Assembly: GCA_964550165.1 (NCBI GenBank)
Contig: CAZJYC010000019.1
Span: 1 to 40,132, forward strand
From: CAZJYC01 sp964550165
GTDB taxonomy: Bacteria > Acidobacteriota > Aminicenantia > Aminicenantales > Aminicenantaceae
Direction: 5' to 3'
Length of the DNA stretch: 40,132 bases
Below the pieces are notes generated by a model that made no database searches, was not told the origin of the DNA, and worked only from the letters and a program-made list of their open reading frames with translations. Below are positions 8,162 through 17,123 of the stretch, one piece after another. Within the stretch, counting starts at the first letter, position 1; every line of letters begins with the position of its first letter. The translations under genes were made by a program, and so were the position numbers.

Positions 8162-9793
8162 ATGAAACATAAAATCTTTTTTCTTGCTTTCCTAATCCTT
8201 TTGAGTTTATTTGCGGTCAATCTATCGGCCGAGGATAACTGCTCAAGCTTTCTGGTTACAAAAGGAGCCTCAAAAGACGGGTCTGTTATGATCACCTATA
8301 CCTGTGATGGAGAATTCCTTCCTCATCTTGAATATATTCCCGCTCAAGACCATGAACCTGGCTCAACCATCCCCATCAGAGGAAGAGACGATAAGATCAG
8401 GGGAGATGTCAAACAAGTTCCCCATACTTATGCCGTTGTCGGGTTGATGAATGAACACCAGCTGGCTATCGGCGAAACCACATTCGGCGGTCGCAGTGAA
8501 CTGCGAAACCCGGACGGACTTCTCCATTATTTCTTTTTAATGAGGCTTGCCCTCCAGAGAGCCAAAACGGCCAGGGAAGCCATTAAAGTCATGGCTGAAC
8601 TCGTCGAGGAATACGGGTACGCCAGTACAGGGGAATCCTTTTCCATTGCAGATCCTGATGAAGCCTGGATCATGGAGATGATCGGCCCGGGACCGGGCGG
8701 AAAAGGAGCTCACTGGGTGGCGCTGCGGATTCCGGACGGATACGTCTCCGCCCACGCCAATATGTCCCGCATCGGGGAATTCCCTTTAAACGATCCCGAA
8801 AATTGTCTGTGCTCCCCAAATGTTATCTCCTTCGCCGAACAAAAAGGTTATTATGATAAAAAATCCGGAAAACCTTTCAGTTTCTGTTATGCATACGATC
8901 CTCCAAAGCCCTCATCACTCAGGACCTGTGCCGCCCGCGTCTGGAGCATGTTTCGCCGAAGCGCTCCATCTCAAATTTTGTCCCCGGATTTCCAGCGCGG
9001 CGTAATAGGCGCAAAACCTTACCCGCTCTGGATCAAGCCCGACCAAAAGCTTTCCCTGCAGGATGTGATGAATATTATGCGCGACCATTATGAGGGAACA
9101 GAGTTTGACATGACCAAGGGTATAGATGCTGGACCGTTCGGGTGCCCGGTCCGCTGTCGAGAACTCACCTGGAAAGTGGACAATGTCGAATACAGCTGGG
9201 AGCGTCCCATATCAACACAACAAACCGGATTTTCTTTCATTTCCCAGTCCCGCGGATGGCTTCCAAATCCAATTGGCGGTGTATACTGGTACGGCGTGGA
9301 CGACACTTACACCACGTGTTATGTTCCTCTTTACTGCTGTATTCAGGATTTGCCCAGACCATTCACAGTGGGAGATCTCCAAAAATTTTCTTGGGATTCA
9401 GCATGGTGGGTCTTTAATTTCGTAGCGAACTACGCCAACCTGAAGTATTCCTATATGGTCAAAGACATTCTGAAAGTCCAGTCAGCCCTGGAAGGTCAGT
9501 TCCTCTCTCTTCAACCGGCGATCGAGAAAATAGCGCTCGAGTTATACAAAACAGATCCGAATCTCCTGGTTCAGTATTTGACAAATTATTCGGTCAGCCA
9601 GGGAGAGCAAGTGGTCAAGCACTGGATCGAACTGGGTGAGTTCCTCTTGACAAAATACAACGACGGCTATGTCAAAGATGATCAGGGGCGTCCTCGCGGT
9701 GTGGGCTATCCTTCTGAATGGCTCAAGGAAGTTTTGAAATCTAGACCTGAACAGTTCAAACTGCCAAAATGGGGCGAGGAAAAGAAAGACTGA
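8162..9793 (+). CDS. Secreted C69-family (PepD-like) dipeptidase
   Basis: A 543-aa Ntn-hydrolase peptidase of family C69. I use the ATG at 8162, not the longer frame from 8021, because it has the Shine-Dalgarno AAAAAGGAGG (8145-8154) and starts a clean signal peptide (MKHKIFFLAFLILLSLFAVN ... SAED). The predicted nucleophile is C27 in the NCSSFLVTKGASKDGS block, which matches the CTT-type N-terminus exposed when C69 enzymes mature. Downstream landmarks include HTYAVVGLMNEHQLAIGETT and the LRLALQRAKTAREAI-like helix followed by EEYGY. Family members cleave dipeptides; export would put this one in the periplasm or outside. It stands alone, just beyond the tRNA-bracketed region, with no associated transporter. 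Confidence 0.85.
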   Translation: MKHKIFFLAFLILLSLFAVNLSAEDNCSSFLVTKGASKDGSVMITYTCDGEFLPHLEYIPAQDHEPGSTIPIRGRDDKIRGDVKQVPHTYAVVGLMNEHQLAIGETTFGGRSELRNPDGLLHYFFLMRLALQRAKTAREAIKVMAELVEEYGYASTGESFSIADPDEAWIMEMIGPGPGGKGAHWVALRIPDGYVSAHANMSRIGEFPLNDPENCLCSPNVISFAEQKGYYDKKSGKPFSFCYAYDPPKPSSLRTCAARVWSMFRRSAPSQILSPDFQRGVIGAKPYPLWIKPDQKLSLQDVMNIMRDHYEGTEFDMTKGIDAGPFGCPVRCRELTWKVDNVEYSWERPISTQQTGFSFISQSRGWLPNPIGGVYWYGVDDTYTTCYVPLYCCIQDLPRPFTVGDLQKFSWDSAWWVFNFVANYANLKYSYMVKDILKVQSALEGQFLSLQPAIEKIALELYKTDPNLLVQYLTNYSVSQGEQVVKHWIELGEFLLTKYNDGYVKDDQGRPRGVGYPSEWLKEVLKSRPEQFKLPKWGEEKKD

Positions 9794-9897
9794 CAGACAG
9801 GATTATCGAGGCGCCTCTTCTGCTGGGGCGAAGCTCGTCTATGGTGATAAGAAATTTGCCCTTCGCGAATAACTTTATTTAATTTCTTTTCTTTCAT

Positions 9898-9926
9898 TTG
9901 ACTTCAAATTATTCCTGTGTTATAAA
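9898..9926 (+). promoter_or_regulatory. Promoter of the FHA-GAF-HD-GYP gene
   Basis: TTGACT (9898-9903), a 17-nt spacer and TATAAA (9921-9926), about 145 nt before the ATG at 10072. It shares the start TTGACTTCA and an internal CTGTG with the promoter at 12829-12857. Confidence 0.65.
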
Positions 9927-10071
9927 CTTTCTCTCGGGTGGGAATTGGAGAAGATGTTCAGATTCAGGCAAGGGCAGAAGGAGCGAAGAGCAGGCGGTTG
10001 TGAAGAAGGAAAAAATTCTAATTTCACATAAGTCATCCCTTTCTCTTCAAAAATAACGGAAAAATAAGCAC

Positions 10072-11664
10072 ATGAAACTCGTCTGTATCGAAGGCAAGGA
10101 AAAAAACAGCATCTGGGAAATCACGGGCGTCCGCACGGTCATCGGCCGTGATTCGATGTGTGATATTGTCGTCAGCGACAAGAAGCTGTCGCGAATTCAT
10201 TCCGAGATTGTCCGGGAGGGTGATGTCTACATCCTGTATGATAAGAACAGTATGAATGGCTCCTTTGTCAACAATTTTCGAATCACGCGTCAAGTGCTAA
10301 TCTGCGAAGATGAGATACGGGTTGGCGACACCATATTTAAAGTGTATAAAGATGACCTGTCGACTAGTGTCCGCTGGAAAGAGGGCGACCCGCTGGTGAC
10401 GACAAAGATACCTCTTGACCTTTTAACCAGCCAGATCGAAAAAGCTGTGACCTCACCGGAAGCGACGACTCGAGAGATTCCCAAGGCTGAAACCAGGAAA
10501 AAGGGTCTGATGGGGAAGCTGATCAAGAATCTTGAAACCATCTATGAAGTGGGCAATGCCATCAATTCCATCCAATCGGTTGATGAGCTGCTCAACCAGA
10601 TCTCGGAGAGACTGCTCAGTGTCTTTCCTGATGTTCAGAGAGTCTGTATTCTGCTTAAAGAAAAAGGTGAAGACTTCGAGCCGAAATTTATCAAAACCAG
10701 GGGAGAAATTCCTGCCCATCCTTTTCAGATGAGCCGCAGCGTTGTCCAAAAATCAATAAAAGAGCTTGTCTGTATCTTGGCCAGCGACGCTTTTCACGAT
10801 GACAGGTTCTCTGCAGCGGAAAGTGTGCTTTCCATGAACCTTCGCTCGGTGATGTGCGCTCCTCTGGTGAGCAAGGGAAATGTTCTGGGCCTGATTTATC
10901 TGGACAACCGCGAGAAGCCGGATTGCTTTGACAAAGACGATGTCGCTCTCCTTTCGGCGCTGGCCAACCAAGCGGCGATTGCCATCGAGAATTCCCAGCT
11001 CTACGAGAGTGTTCAGAAAGCCTACCACGAAGCGATACTGGCTTTGCTGAACACTGTAGAAGCCAAGGATCCATACACAAGAGGTCATTCTCAAAGAACA
11101 AGCCGTTATGCGCTCGGGATAGCCCAGGAGATGGGACTGAGCGAGGAAGAGTGCAGGAAGATCAAGACAGCCGCAGAGCTCCATGATATCGGAAAAATCG
11201 GCGTCAGAGAGCAGATTATCGGCAAAGAGAGTCCTCTTTCCACCGTGGAATTTCACTCCATCCAGGCCCATGTCCTGACAGGCGAGAATATTCTAAAGCC
11301 CATTGGATACCTCAGCTTTACACTGCCTATGGTTCGCCATCATCATGAATCCTACAACGGCACAGGCTATCCAGAGGGTCTCAAAGGAAGAAAGATTCCC
11401 TTGGGCGCCAGGATTATCTCCGTTGCCGACGCCTTTGATGCCATGACAACCCAGCGGCCTTATAACAAGCCTCTGCCCTTGAAAGAAGCCCTGGAAAACT
11501 GCAGGGGTTCGAAAGGGAAGCAGTTCGATCCCGAGGTCATCGATGCTTTGGCTCGCTTTGTCGAGCAGAACTACAATGCTCTGGCCAAAACGGACGAGAC
11601 CGCCAGAATATTTGCTGAAGAAGGCACAGATTCTGAAGAGAAGAACAGCTCGGACAAAAAATAA
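10072..11664 (+). CDS. FHA-GAF-HD-GYP signalling protein
   Basis: A 530-aa cytoplasmic signalling protein. Residues 1-95 form an FHA domain (TVIGRDSMCDIVV, SRIHSEI, NGSFVN), which in this family binds phosphothreonine. Residues about 150-315 are a GAF domain (MCAPLVSKGNVLGLIYLDN, ALANQAAIAIENSQL). The C-terminal half is an HD-GYP domain with the metal-binding HD pair (H371, D372 in HDIGKIGV) and the HH-E-NGTGYPEGL motif (GYP 432-434), so it is predicted to hydrolyse cyclic di-GMP. FHA gives a plausible link to Ser/Thr kinases such as the one decayed at 2.7-5.1 kb, but that link is inference. It has its own promoter about 145 nt upstream. The charged, Ser-rich tail is likely disordered. Confidence 0.92.
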   Translation: MKLVCIEGKEKNSIWEITGVRTVIGRDSMCDIVVSDKKLSRIHSEIVREGDVYILYDKNSMNGSFVNNFRITRQVLICEDEIRVGDTIFKVYKDDLSTSVRWKEGDPLVTTKIPLDLLTSQIEKAVTSPEATTREIPKAETRKKGLMGKLIKNLETIYEVGNAINSIQSVDELLNQISERLLSVFPDVQRVCILLKEKGEDFEPKFIKTRGEIPAHPFQMSRSVVQKSIKELVCILASDAFHDDRFSAAESVLSMNLRSVMCAPLVSKGNVLGLIYLDNREKPDCFDKDDVALLSALANQAAIAIENSQLYESVQKAYHEAILALLNTVEAKDPYTRGHSQRTSRYALGIAQEMGLSEEECRKIKTAAELHDIGKIGVREQIIGKESPLSTVEFHSIQAHVLTGENILKPIGYLSFTLPMVRHHHESYNGTGYPEGLKGRKIPLGARIISVADAFDAMTTQRPYNKPLPLKEALENCRGSKGKQFDPEVIDALARFVEQNYNALAKTDETARIFAEEGTDSEEKNSSDKK

Positions 11665-12033
11665 ATCCAGTTGAAGATCATGATTCTATTTGACGATTCG
11701 ACAGAGCGGGATTTCTTCGTTCCATACTTTCCAAAGGAAAGAGGTATTTACTAACCCAGACATAATAATAGTGTCATCGCGAGTTCCCGAAGGGAGCGTG
11801 GCGATCTCATAAGAAATATTTCTGCGCTTACTTTAGTTAATCGCCATAATAAAGTATAAAAAATTCATTACGCTTATAAAATGAAAGTCGAAAATCCACT
11901 TGTTGATTTGCCTCGAAAATAGAATTTTCATCATTTCGTGGTGACGAGTCCGTCATGAAGATTATCCTTAAGAATCATTTCTTATCTTATGTCTTGAATA
12001 AGATTGAAAAGGACAATTTGCCAGGTTTGTGTC
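11665..12033. other. Intergenic region with one dispersed-repeat copy
   Basis: About 370 bases with no supported gene. A diverged copy of the CATTGCGAG...GGCAATCT repeat lies at 11773-11808. A 33-codon frame starting at 11955 overlaps the radical SAM start out of frame and is not convincing. Confidence 0.5.
11773..11808 (+). repeat. Dispersed repeat, diverged copy
   Basis: A diverged copy of the repeat seen at 18082-18117 and 18491-18526. The shared core is CCGAAGGGAGCGTGGC, with CATCGCGAG in place of CATTGCGAG and GCGATCTC in place of GCAATCTC. The paired inverted half seen next to the other copies is absent. Confidence 0.65.
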
Positions 12034-12774
12034 ATGAAAGTCGATTTTCCTTTTGATGCTCTGCAAAGGTCCAGAGAAGTGGAAGGCATCGTCATGAAAG
12101 ATGGAAGAAGAATGTACTACAGGTTCAGGCCTGCTCCTTATTATGGAGGGATAGCCACAGCTGATGCCGTCGGCTGCTCCTTTCTCTGCGCCTATTGCTG
12201 GAATTACGGGAGAAATCTCAACCCGGCCAGATTCGATAGATTCTATTCTCCGCAGCAAGTCGCCTCAATACTGCTCAAGATTGCCCGAAGAAGGTCTTTT
12301 CATCTTTTCCGGATAACTGGCTCGGAGCCTGTTTTAGGCGAAGCCTCGCTCGAGCACCTTCTAGAAGTGATTGAGATTATTTTCAGAGAGGAGCCTCGTT
12401 CTGTGTTTATCCTTGAAACCAACGGATTTTTCCTGGGGACAAGAGTGGACCTCATTGATAAATTGAAAATCAGGAATCTGTGGGTCAGGGTTGCGATAAA
12501 AGGCGTTGATGAGGATTCTTTCGAGCTTGTCACCGGCGCAAGAAAAGAGTTCTTTCCTTATCCTTTAATGGCCCTCAAGGAGCTGCAGAGCCAGGGAATA
12601 AAGGCCTGGCCTGCGGTGATGGGAGAGCTTTTTACCGATTCGGAAATCGCCCGGCTGAAAAGGCACCTCGATGAATTCGGCATAAAGGGACAGCTTGAGG
12701 AGGAAACTTTAGAGCCTTATCCCTTTGTCCTCGAGAACATGAAAAACCGGAATGTCCGGCTCAAACGCCCATGA
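12034..12774 (+). CDS. Stand-alone radical SAM protein
   Basis: A radical S-adenosylmethionine enzyme of about 247 aa. The [4Fe-4S] site is CxxxCxxC: C48, C52 and C55 in GCSFLCAYCWNYGRN. Later family features are the FRITGSEP strand (a GGEP-type SAM-binding motif) and the ILETNGFFLG strand. There is no SPASM or B12 domain, and the length fits a minimal partial TIM barrel as in activating enzymes. I prefer the ATG at 12034; an in-frame TTG at 12004 is possible but adds residues without homology. The substrate cannot be told: no glycyl-radical enzyme or peptide precursor lies nearby, and the following ABC gene has its own promoter. Confidence 0.8.
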   Translation: MKVDFPFDALQRSREVEGIVMKDGRRMYYRFRPAPYYGGIATADAVGCSFLCAYCWNYGRNLNPARFDRFYSPQQVASILLKIARRRSFHLFRITGSEPVLGEASLEHLLEVIEIIFREEPRSVFILETNGFFLGTRVDLIDKLKIRNLWVRVAIKGVDEDSFELVTGARKEFFPYPLMALKELQSQGIKAWPAVMGELFTDSEIARLKRHLDEFGIKGQLEEETLEPYPFVLENMKNRNVRLKRP

Positions 12775-12828
12775 AAAATTTTTAAATGGAAGCTTGCTTT
12801 ACACAGTAATTTAAAAATCGTTTTAAAT

Positions 12829-12857
12829 TTGACTTCAGACTTTTGCTGTGCTATTCA
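12829..12857 (+). promoter_or_regulatory. Promoter upstream of the ABC exporter
   Basis: TTGACT (12829-12834), a 17-nt spacer and TATTCA (12852-12857). A strong GGAGGTGA ribosome-binding sequence follows at about 12871-12878 but serves no intact gene, since the frame after it closes within ten codons. The ABC gene starts 80 nt further on. Confidence 0.5.
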
Positions 12858-12957
12858 CAATACGAATGACCTGGAGGTGAGGATAAAAAAAGATCGTTAC
12901 TGCTGATAATGCTCATTCATCTCAGTCAAAAACACTTATCCTGAAACATCGACTGCC

Positions 12958-14742
12958 ATGAAAATTGACCCTTCACTGAGAAAATTTCTGTCTTATGCAA
13001 AGCCCTACCGCTGGTGGATTGCCGGCGCAACCGTCTGCGGACTTCTGAAGTACAACATCCCCATTCTTTTTCCATGGATTTTGAAAGATGTCATCAATCA
13101 TCTGCTTGCGACATCGCCGCCTGTTGCCTCTTACATCAACAGAAGGATTATCGCGCTCCTTCTGATTTATACTTTCTGGACATTGATCACCTATTACCGC
13201 TCTTATCTGGCCGACCAGGCCGGCCAGAGGCTCATTTTTGACCTGCGCCATGAGCTCTATGTCCATCTGCAGCGGATGTCTTTAGGTTTCTATGAGAAGC
13301 GCCAGGTGGGTTCTATTGCCTCCCGTCTTTTGAGTGATATCGCCATTGCCCAGAATTTTGTCGGAGCCGTCTTCACCAACACGCTCATGGATGCCAGCGC
13401 CCTGTTGTTGATAACGGTTGTGCTCTTCATGATGAACTGGCGGCTGGCGCTTGTTTCCATCATTGTCTTTCCGCTTTATGTCATCTCGAACAAATTTTTT
13501 AAGAAACGTATTCGCACGACTTCCAGGCTGGCCCAGCAGAAAATGGAAGAGATATCCGGACAGGTCCATGAAAAGCTGGGCGGCATCTCGATGATTCAAT
13601 CTTACACACGCGAAAAAGCCGAGGAGCAGCACTTCGTCAACGAAAACCGGACTTATCTCCTCTACCGCATTGCCAATATCAAGAACAACGCTCTGGCCCT
13701 GGCCATCATCGGCTTCCTGACTTCGATTGCGCCCATCCTCGTCGTCTGGTTCGGAGCGATGCAGGTCATCCAGAAGAATTTGACGGTCGGAGAGCTGGCT
13801 GCTTTCTACGCTTATCTTGGCATGTTCTACCAGCCCTTGAACCGGCTCACAGAACTGAATATTCTGCTGGCGAATTCCCAATCGGCCATAGAGAGGATAT
13901 TCGATCTTTTCAACACTGCCCCGGAAATTGTCAACCGGCCCAACGCCAAAGAGGTCGCTCGGGTGAAAGGAGAAATCCGATTTTCCGAGGTCAGCTTTGG
14001 ATACGATTCTTCTCGAATGGTTTTGAGAAACATCGACCTCCATATTCCGGCTGGCAAAATCGTCGCCCTGGTCGGACGCAGCGGCGCAGGCAAATCCACT
14101 TTTGTCAAGCTCATTCCGCGGTTTTACGACGTGACCGAAGGCTCGATTACTCTGGATGGGCGGGATATCCGCGATTATCGGCTCATCTCTTTGCGCCGGC
14201 AGATCGCTCTGGTGCCGCAGGAACCGATTCTATTTTCCGGAAATATTTACGAAAACATTCTCATGGGGAAAGAGGAGGCCGGCGATGACGAGGTCCAGAC
14301 AGCCGCTCGTTTGGCCAATGCCCACGAGTTCATCGAACAGTTGCCAAAAGGATATCAGACAGAGATTGGCGAAGGAGGGGTAAAACTTTCTGGCGGACAG
14401 AGACAGAGGGTGGCGCTCGCCAGAGCCTTCTTGAAAGATGCGCCTATTCTGATTCTGGATGAAGCCACATCGTCTCTGGACTCTGAATCCGAAAACCTCA
14501 TCCAGGAGGCCCTGAAGCGATTGATGGAAGGCAGAACCACTCTGGTCATTGCCCACCGCCTCTCAACAGTCCAATCCGCGGACACAATCATTGTCTTCGA
14601 TGAAGGTCGTATTGTTGAGACGGGAACGCACGCCGAACTGCTTCTCAGGCCCGATGGAATCTACCGGCGGCTCTATGAGGAACAGTTTAAAAATTTCTTC
14701 ACAGAAAAAGCTGAACTCAACAATCACCGCCTTATTTCATAG
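12958..14742 (+). CDS. MsbA-like ABC exporter (half transporter)
   Basis: A 594-aa fused membrane-ATPase half transporter that would act as a homodimer in the inner membrane. Residues about 15-305 carry six hydrophobic helices of the type I exporter fold. The nucleotide-binding domain follows with Walker A GRSGAGKST (373-381), a Q-loop (VPQEPILF), signature LSGGQ (477-481), Walker B ILILDEATSSLD (D501, E502) and the H-loop VIAHRLST. MsbA relatives flip lipid A or phospholipids, and others export drugs or peptides; sequence alone does not choose. The ATG at 12958 lacks a clear Shine-Dalgarno sequence. The gene is convergent with the BNR pseudogene, with 118 nt between them and no obvious terminator hairpin. 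Confidence 0.9.
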   Translation: MKIDPSLRKFLSYAKPYRWWIAGATVCGLLKYNIPILFPWILKDVINHLLATSPPVASYINRRIIALLLIYTFWTLITYYRSYLADQAGQRLIFDLRHELYVHLQRMSLGFYEKRQVGSIASRLLSDIAIAQNFVGAVFTNTLMDASALLLITVVLFMMNWRLALVSIIVFPLYVISNKFFKKRIRTTSRLAQQKMEEISGQVHEKLGGISMIQSYTREKAEEQHFVNENRTYLLYRIANIKNNALALAIIGFLTSIAPILVVWFGAMQVIQKNLTVGELAAFYAYLGMFYQPLNRLTELNILLANSQSAIERIFDLFNTAPEIVNRPNAKEVARVKGEIRFSEVSFGYDSSRMVLRNIDLHIPAGKIVALVGRSGAGKSTFVKLIPRFYDVTEGSITLDGRDIRDYRLISLRRQIALVPQEPILFSGNIYENILMGKEEAGDDEVQTAARLANAHEFIEQLPKGYQTEIGEGGVKLSGGQRQRVALARAFLKDAPILILDEATSSLDSESENLIQEALKRLMEGRTTLVIAHRLSTVQSADTIIVFDEGRIVETGTHAELLLRPDGIYRRLYEEQFKNFFTEKAELNNHRLIS

Positions 14743-14860
14743 AGCCGCTAAAACAGCTCCTCCAAGTTGTGTGCCTGAAGGAGATGTGGGCTGCGTTGCC
14801 ATCTTGGAGAGAGCTATCAGTGAAGCCCTACAAAATATTGAAAGATCCACCATAAAGAAG

Positions 14861-16848
14861 TTAATCGTCTTCCGGCATTTTGCGGATTAGAGCTTTCCGC
14901 GTCAGCTTCTTCTCCCCGGCTTCAAGAATCACAACATATTCACCCGGTGTCACCAGTTCTGCGGGCCTCATTCCTGCTCCTCTTTCCCGCATACGTTCAG
15001 TCTCCTCTTTTGTCGGTTTCCGGCGCATGTTCCAGATAACTTTTTGGATTCCTGCGCTTTTGCCTCCTTTGAGACTGTTGATCTCTTTTCCGTAAGGGTC
15101 AGTGATGGTGATCTTAACATCCTCCTTGACCTCGTCTTTCAAATAGTAATAGATGACAAGCCCGTCGGGTTCGTTGGGGGCATTGAAATGCCTTTGTCCG
15201 AATGGACCCCCTCCCCACCTGTATCTCCCCTGGATTTTCGGCTCAACCTCAAAAAGATAGACACCTGCGCCAGGGCTTTCTCATTCATCTCCTGCAATGG
15301 CGATATGTCCGTGACATAGATGCCACGGCCGTAGCTTCCCACCACCAGGTCGTTTTCACGGGGATGAACGAGGAGGTCATGAACAGGATTTGTGGGCATG
15401 TTGTTTTTCATGCTCATCCATTTCTTTCCTCCGTCGAGAGTAACAAAAACACCGATGTCCGTCCCGACAAAAAGCAGGTTGGGATTTTTATTATCCTCGA
15501 AGATGACATAAATGATCTCCTGCTGTAAATCGCTGGCAATGGATGTCCAGGATTCGCCGTGATCTGTTGTTTTAAAGACAAAAGGTTGAAAATCGTCTCT
15601 CTGGAATCCTGTTTTGACCGCATAAGCCGTGCCTTCCTCGAAATGGGAAGCGAACACACGGCTCACATAATAGTCCTCCGGTGCCCCAGCCTTTCCGAGG
15701 TTCGGAGTGAGATCGGCCCACGTACCACCTCCGTTTCTTGTGAGCTGGACCTTTCCATCAGCAGTGCCAACCCAGATAATTCCCGGCGTTAGCGGCGACT
15801 CAGAGATCGTGGTGATGACACAGTATTCGATGTTTCCTTTGAGCTTCTCAGCATCGTTCGTCGTCAGGTCCGGGCTGACTTCCTGCCAGTCATCCCCGCG
15901 GTTCAGGGAACGATGGAGAACCTGTGAGCCGATATAAATGACCTGGCTGTTATGAGGCGAAATGTGGATGGGAGTGTTCCAGTTGAACCTGAGTGGAGGC
16001 TCGCCCTCTTTTCTGGAAGGACGGATAGGCTTGCCGATGCCCAGTTTCTGGTCAAGCCTCTGAATATTTCCGAATTGAAACTCGTTGTAGAGCCAGCGGC
16101 TGTCGTTGGGGTCGGGCTGGTTGTACATCCCGTCTCCGCCACCGACAGCAACCCAATCGTCTCCAGTAATCCGTCCGGTCAAGCCGTGGCTCGGAATTTT
16201 CACAGAACCAGTGTCCTGAGTCCCTCCGTAAATATTGTAGGGCTCTTCCATGTCCACACCGATGGCATAGAACTGGGCGGCAGGGATGTTTTCGTACACG
16301 TCCCATGTTTTTCCTCTATCGTAGGTGATAGCCAACCCTCCGTCGTTTCCCAGGATGATGCGGTCGGAATTCTGAGGGTCGATCCACAGGGCATGATGGT
16401 CGACATGAACGCCACCGGCGACGTTTCTCGTCCAGGTTTTCCCGCCGTCTGTCGATTTATAGACACCATCGCCCAAGAGGGATACTCTGCCAGAGGCGGG
16501 ATCGCCAGTGCCGACCCAGATGATGTTAGGGTTTGAGGAGGCAACAGCCACATCTCCGATAGGCATCTTGCCGGGATTTTCAAAAATGGGCGTGAATGTT
16601 GTGCCGTTGTTCACGGTCTTCCAGAGCCCGCCGGATGCAGTGGACACATAGAAAGTGTAAGGCTGAGATTCAGGCACGGCCACATCCAGGATTCTGCTGC
16701 TCTGTCTTGCAGGCCCGAGAGCCCGGTAAGCAAAAACCTTCAACCAATCCTCTTTAAAGATTGCCTGTTCGTCCCCGAATGTCTGGGTGACAAAAGACAC
16801 GACACACATAACCAGCAAGAGTCTTGATAAGCGTTGCTTAATCCTCAT
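14861..16848 (-). pseudogene. Frameshifted BNR/VPS10-repeat secreted protein
   Basis: A secreted beta-propeller protein built from BNR/sortilin-type repeats (STDGGKTW, TYDRGKTW, TTDHGESW, TLDGGKKW), with a signal peptide at the N-terminus and SD GGAGGAGGAT before the ATG. The first frame covers 569 codons to 15139. Near 15262-15270 a 1-nt loss shifts the frame: the other frame continues naturally as VYLFEVEPKIQGRYRWGGG and runs to the true end at 14861 (MPEDD). Relatives of this family are usually much longer. Here STDGGKTWTRN passes straight into GGVHVDHHALWIDP, which in relatives I recall lies about 200 residues later, so an in-frame deletion between BNR repeats is likely. The function of the family is poorly known: glycan binding or peptidase-associated roles are proposed. 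Confidence 0.75.
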
Positions 16849-16949
16849 TCATCCTCCTCCTTTTTGTTTATGTTATGAATTTGTTTTTTGGCGTCAGCGA
16901 TGGTGTTGGCATTTCTGCCCGGAATTTGCCATCCTCGCATCAGGGAGGA

Positions 16950-16978
16950 TATTTAATCTGGAAAGCAGCGGATGTCAA
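16950..16978 (-). promoter_or_regulatory. Promoter of the BNR-repeat gene
   Basis: On the minus strand, TTGACA (16973-16978), a 17-nt spacer and TAAATA (16950-16955), about 100 nt before the start at 16848. The promoter looks intact although the gene is broken. Confidence 0.65.
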
Positions 16979-17123
16979 GGTTAAAAAAAATAGGCAGCGG
17001 GCCACTCATAAGACTGCGCACTCGCTTGAAGAGACAGGAATCTTACGTTTTTTCAAGTTAGAGAAGTCAGTGCATCTTAGTCGTTTTTTAAAATAAATGA
17101 AGCGAATATTCCTGACTTCAATT

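Noticed and set aside
9954..10031. 25-aa frame (MFRFRQGQKERRAGG...) with a GGAG before its ATG, downstream of the HD-GYP promoter
   Set aside because: Too short and compositionally biased to support without conservation data; it may only be part of the leader.
13282..14043. 253-codon minus-strand frame inside the ABC exporter gene
   Set aside because: Antisense shadow with no recognisable domain.
12034..14742. Radical SAM plus ABC exporter as a modified-peptide (RiPP) cluster
   Set aside because: No precursor peptide, no SPASM domain or peptidase domain, and the exporter has its own promoter 183 nt away.
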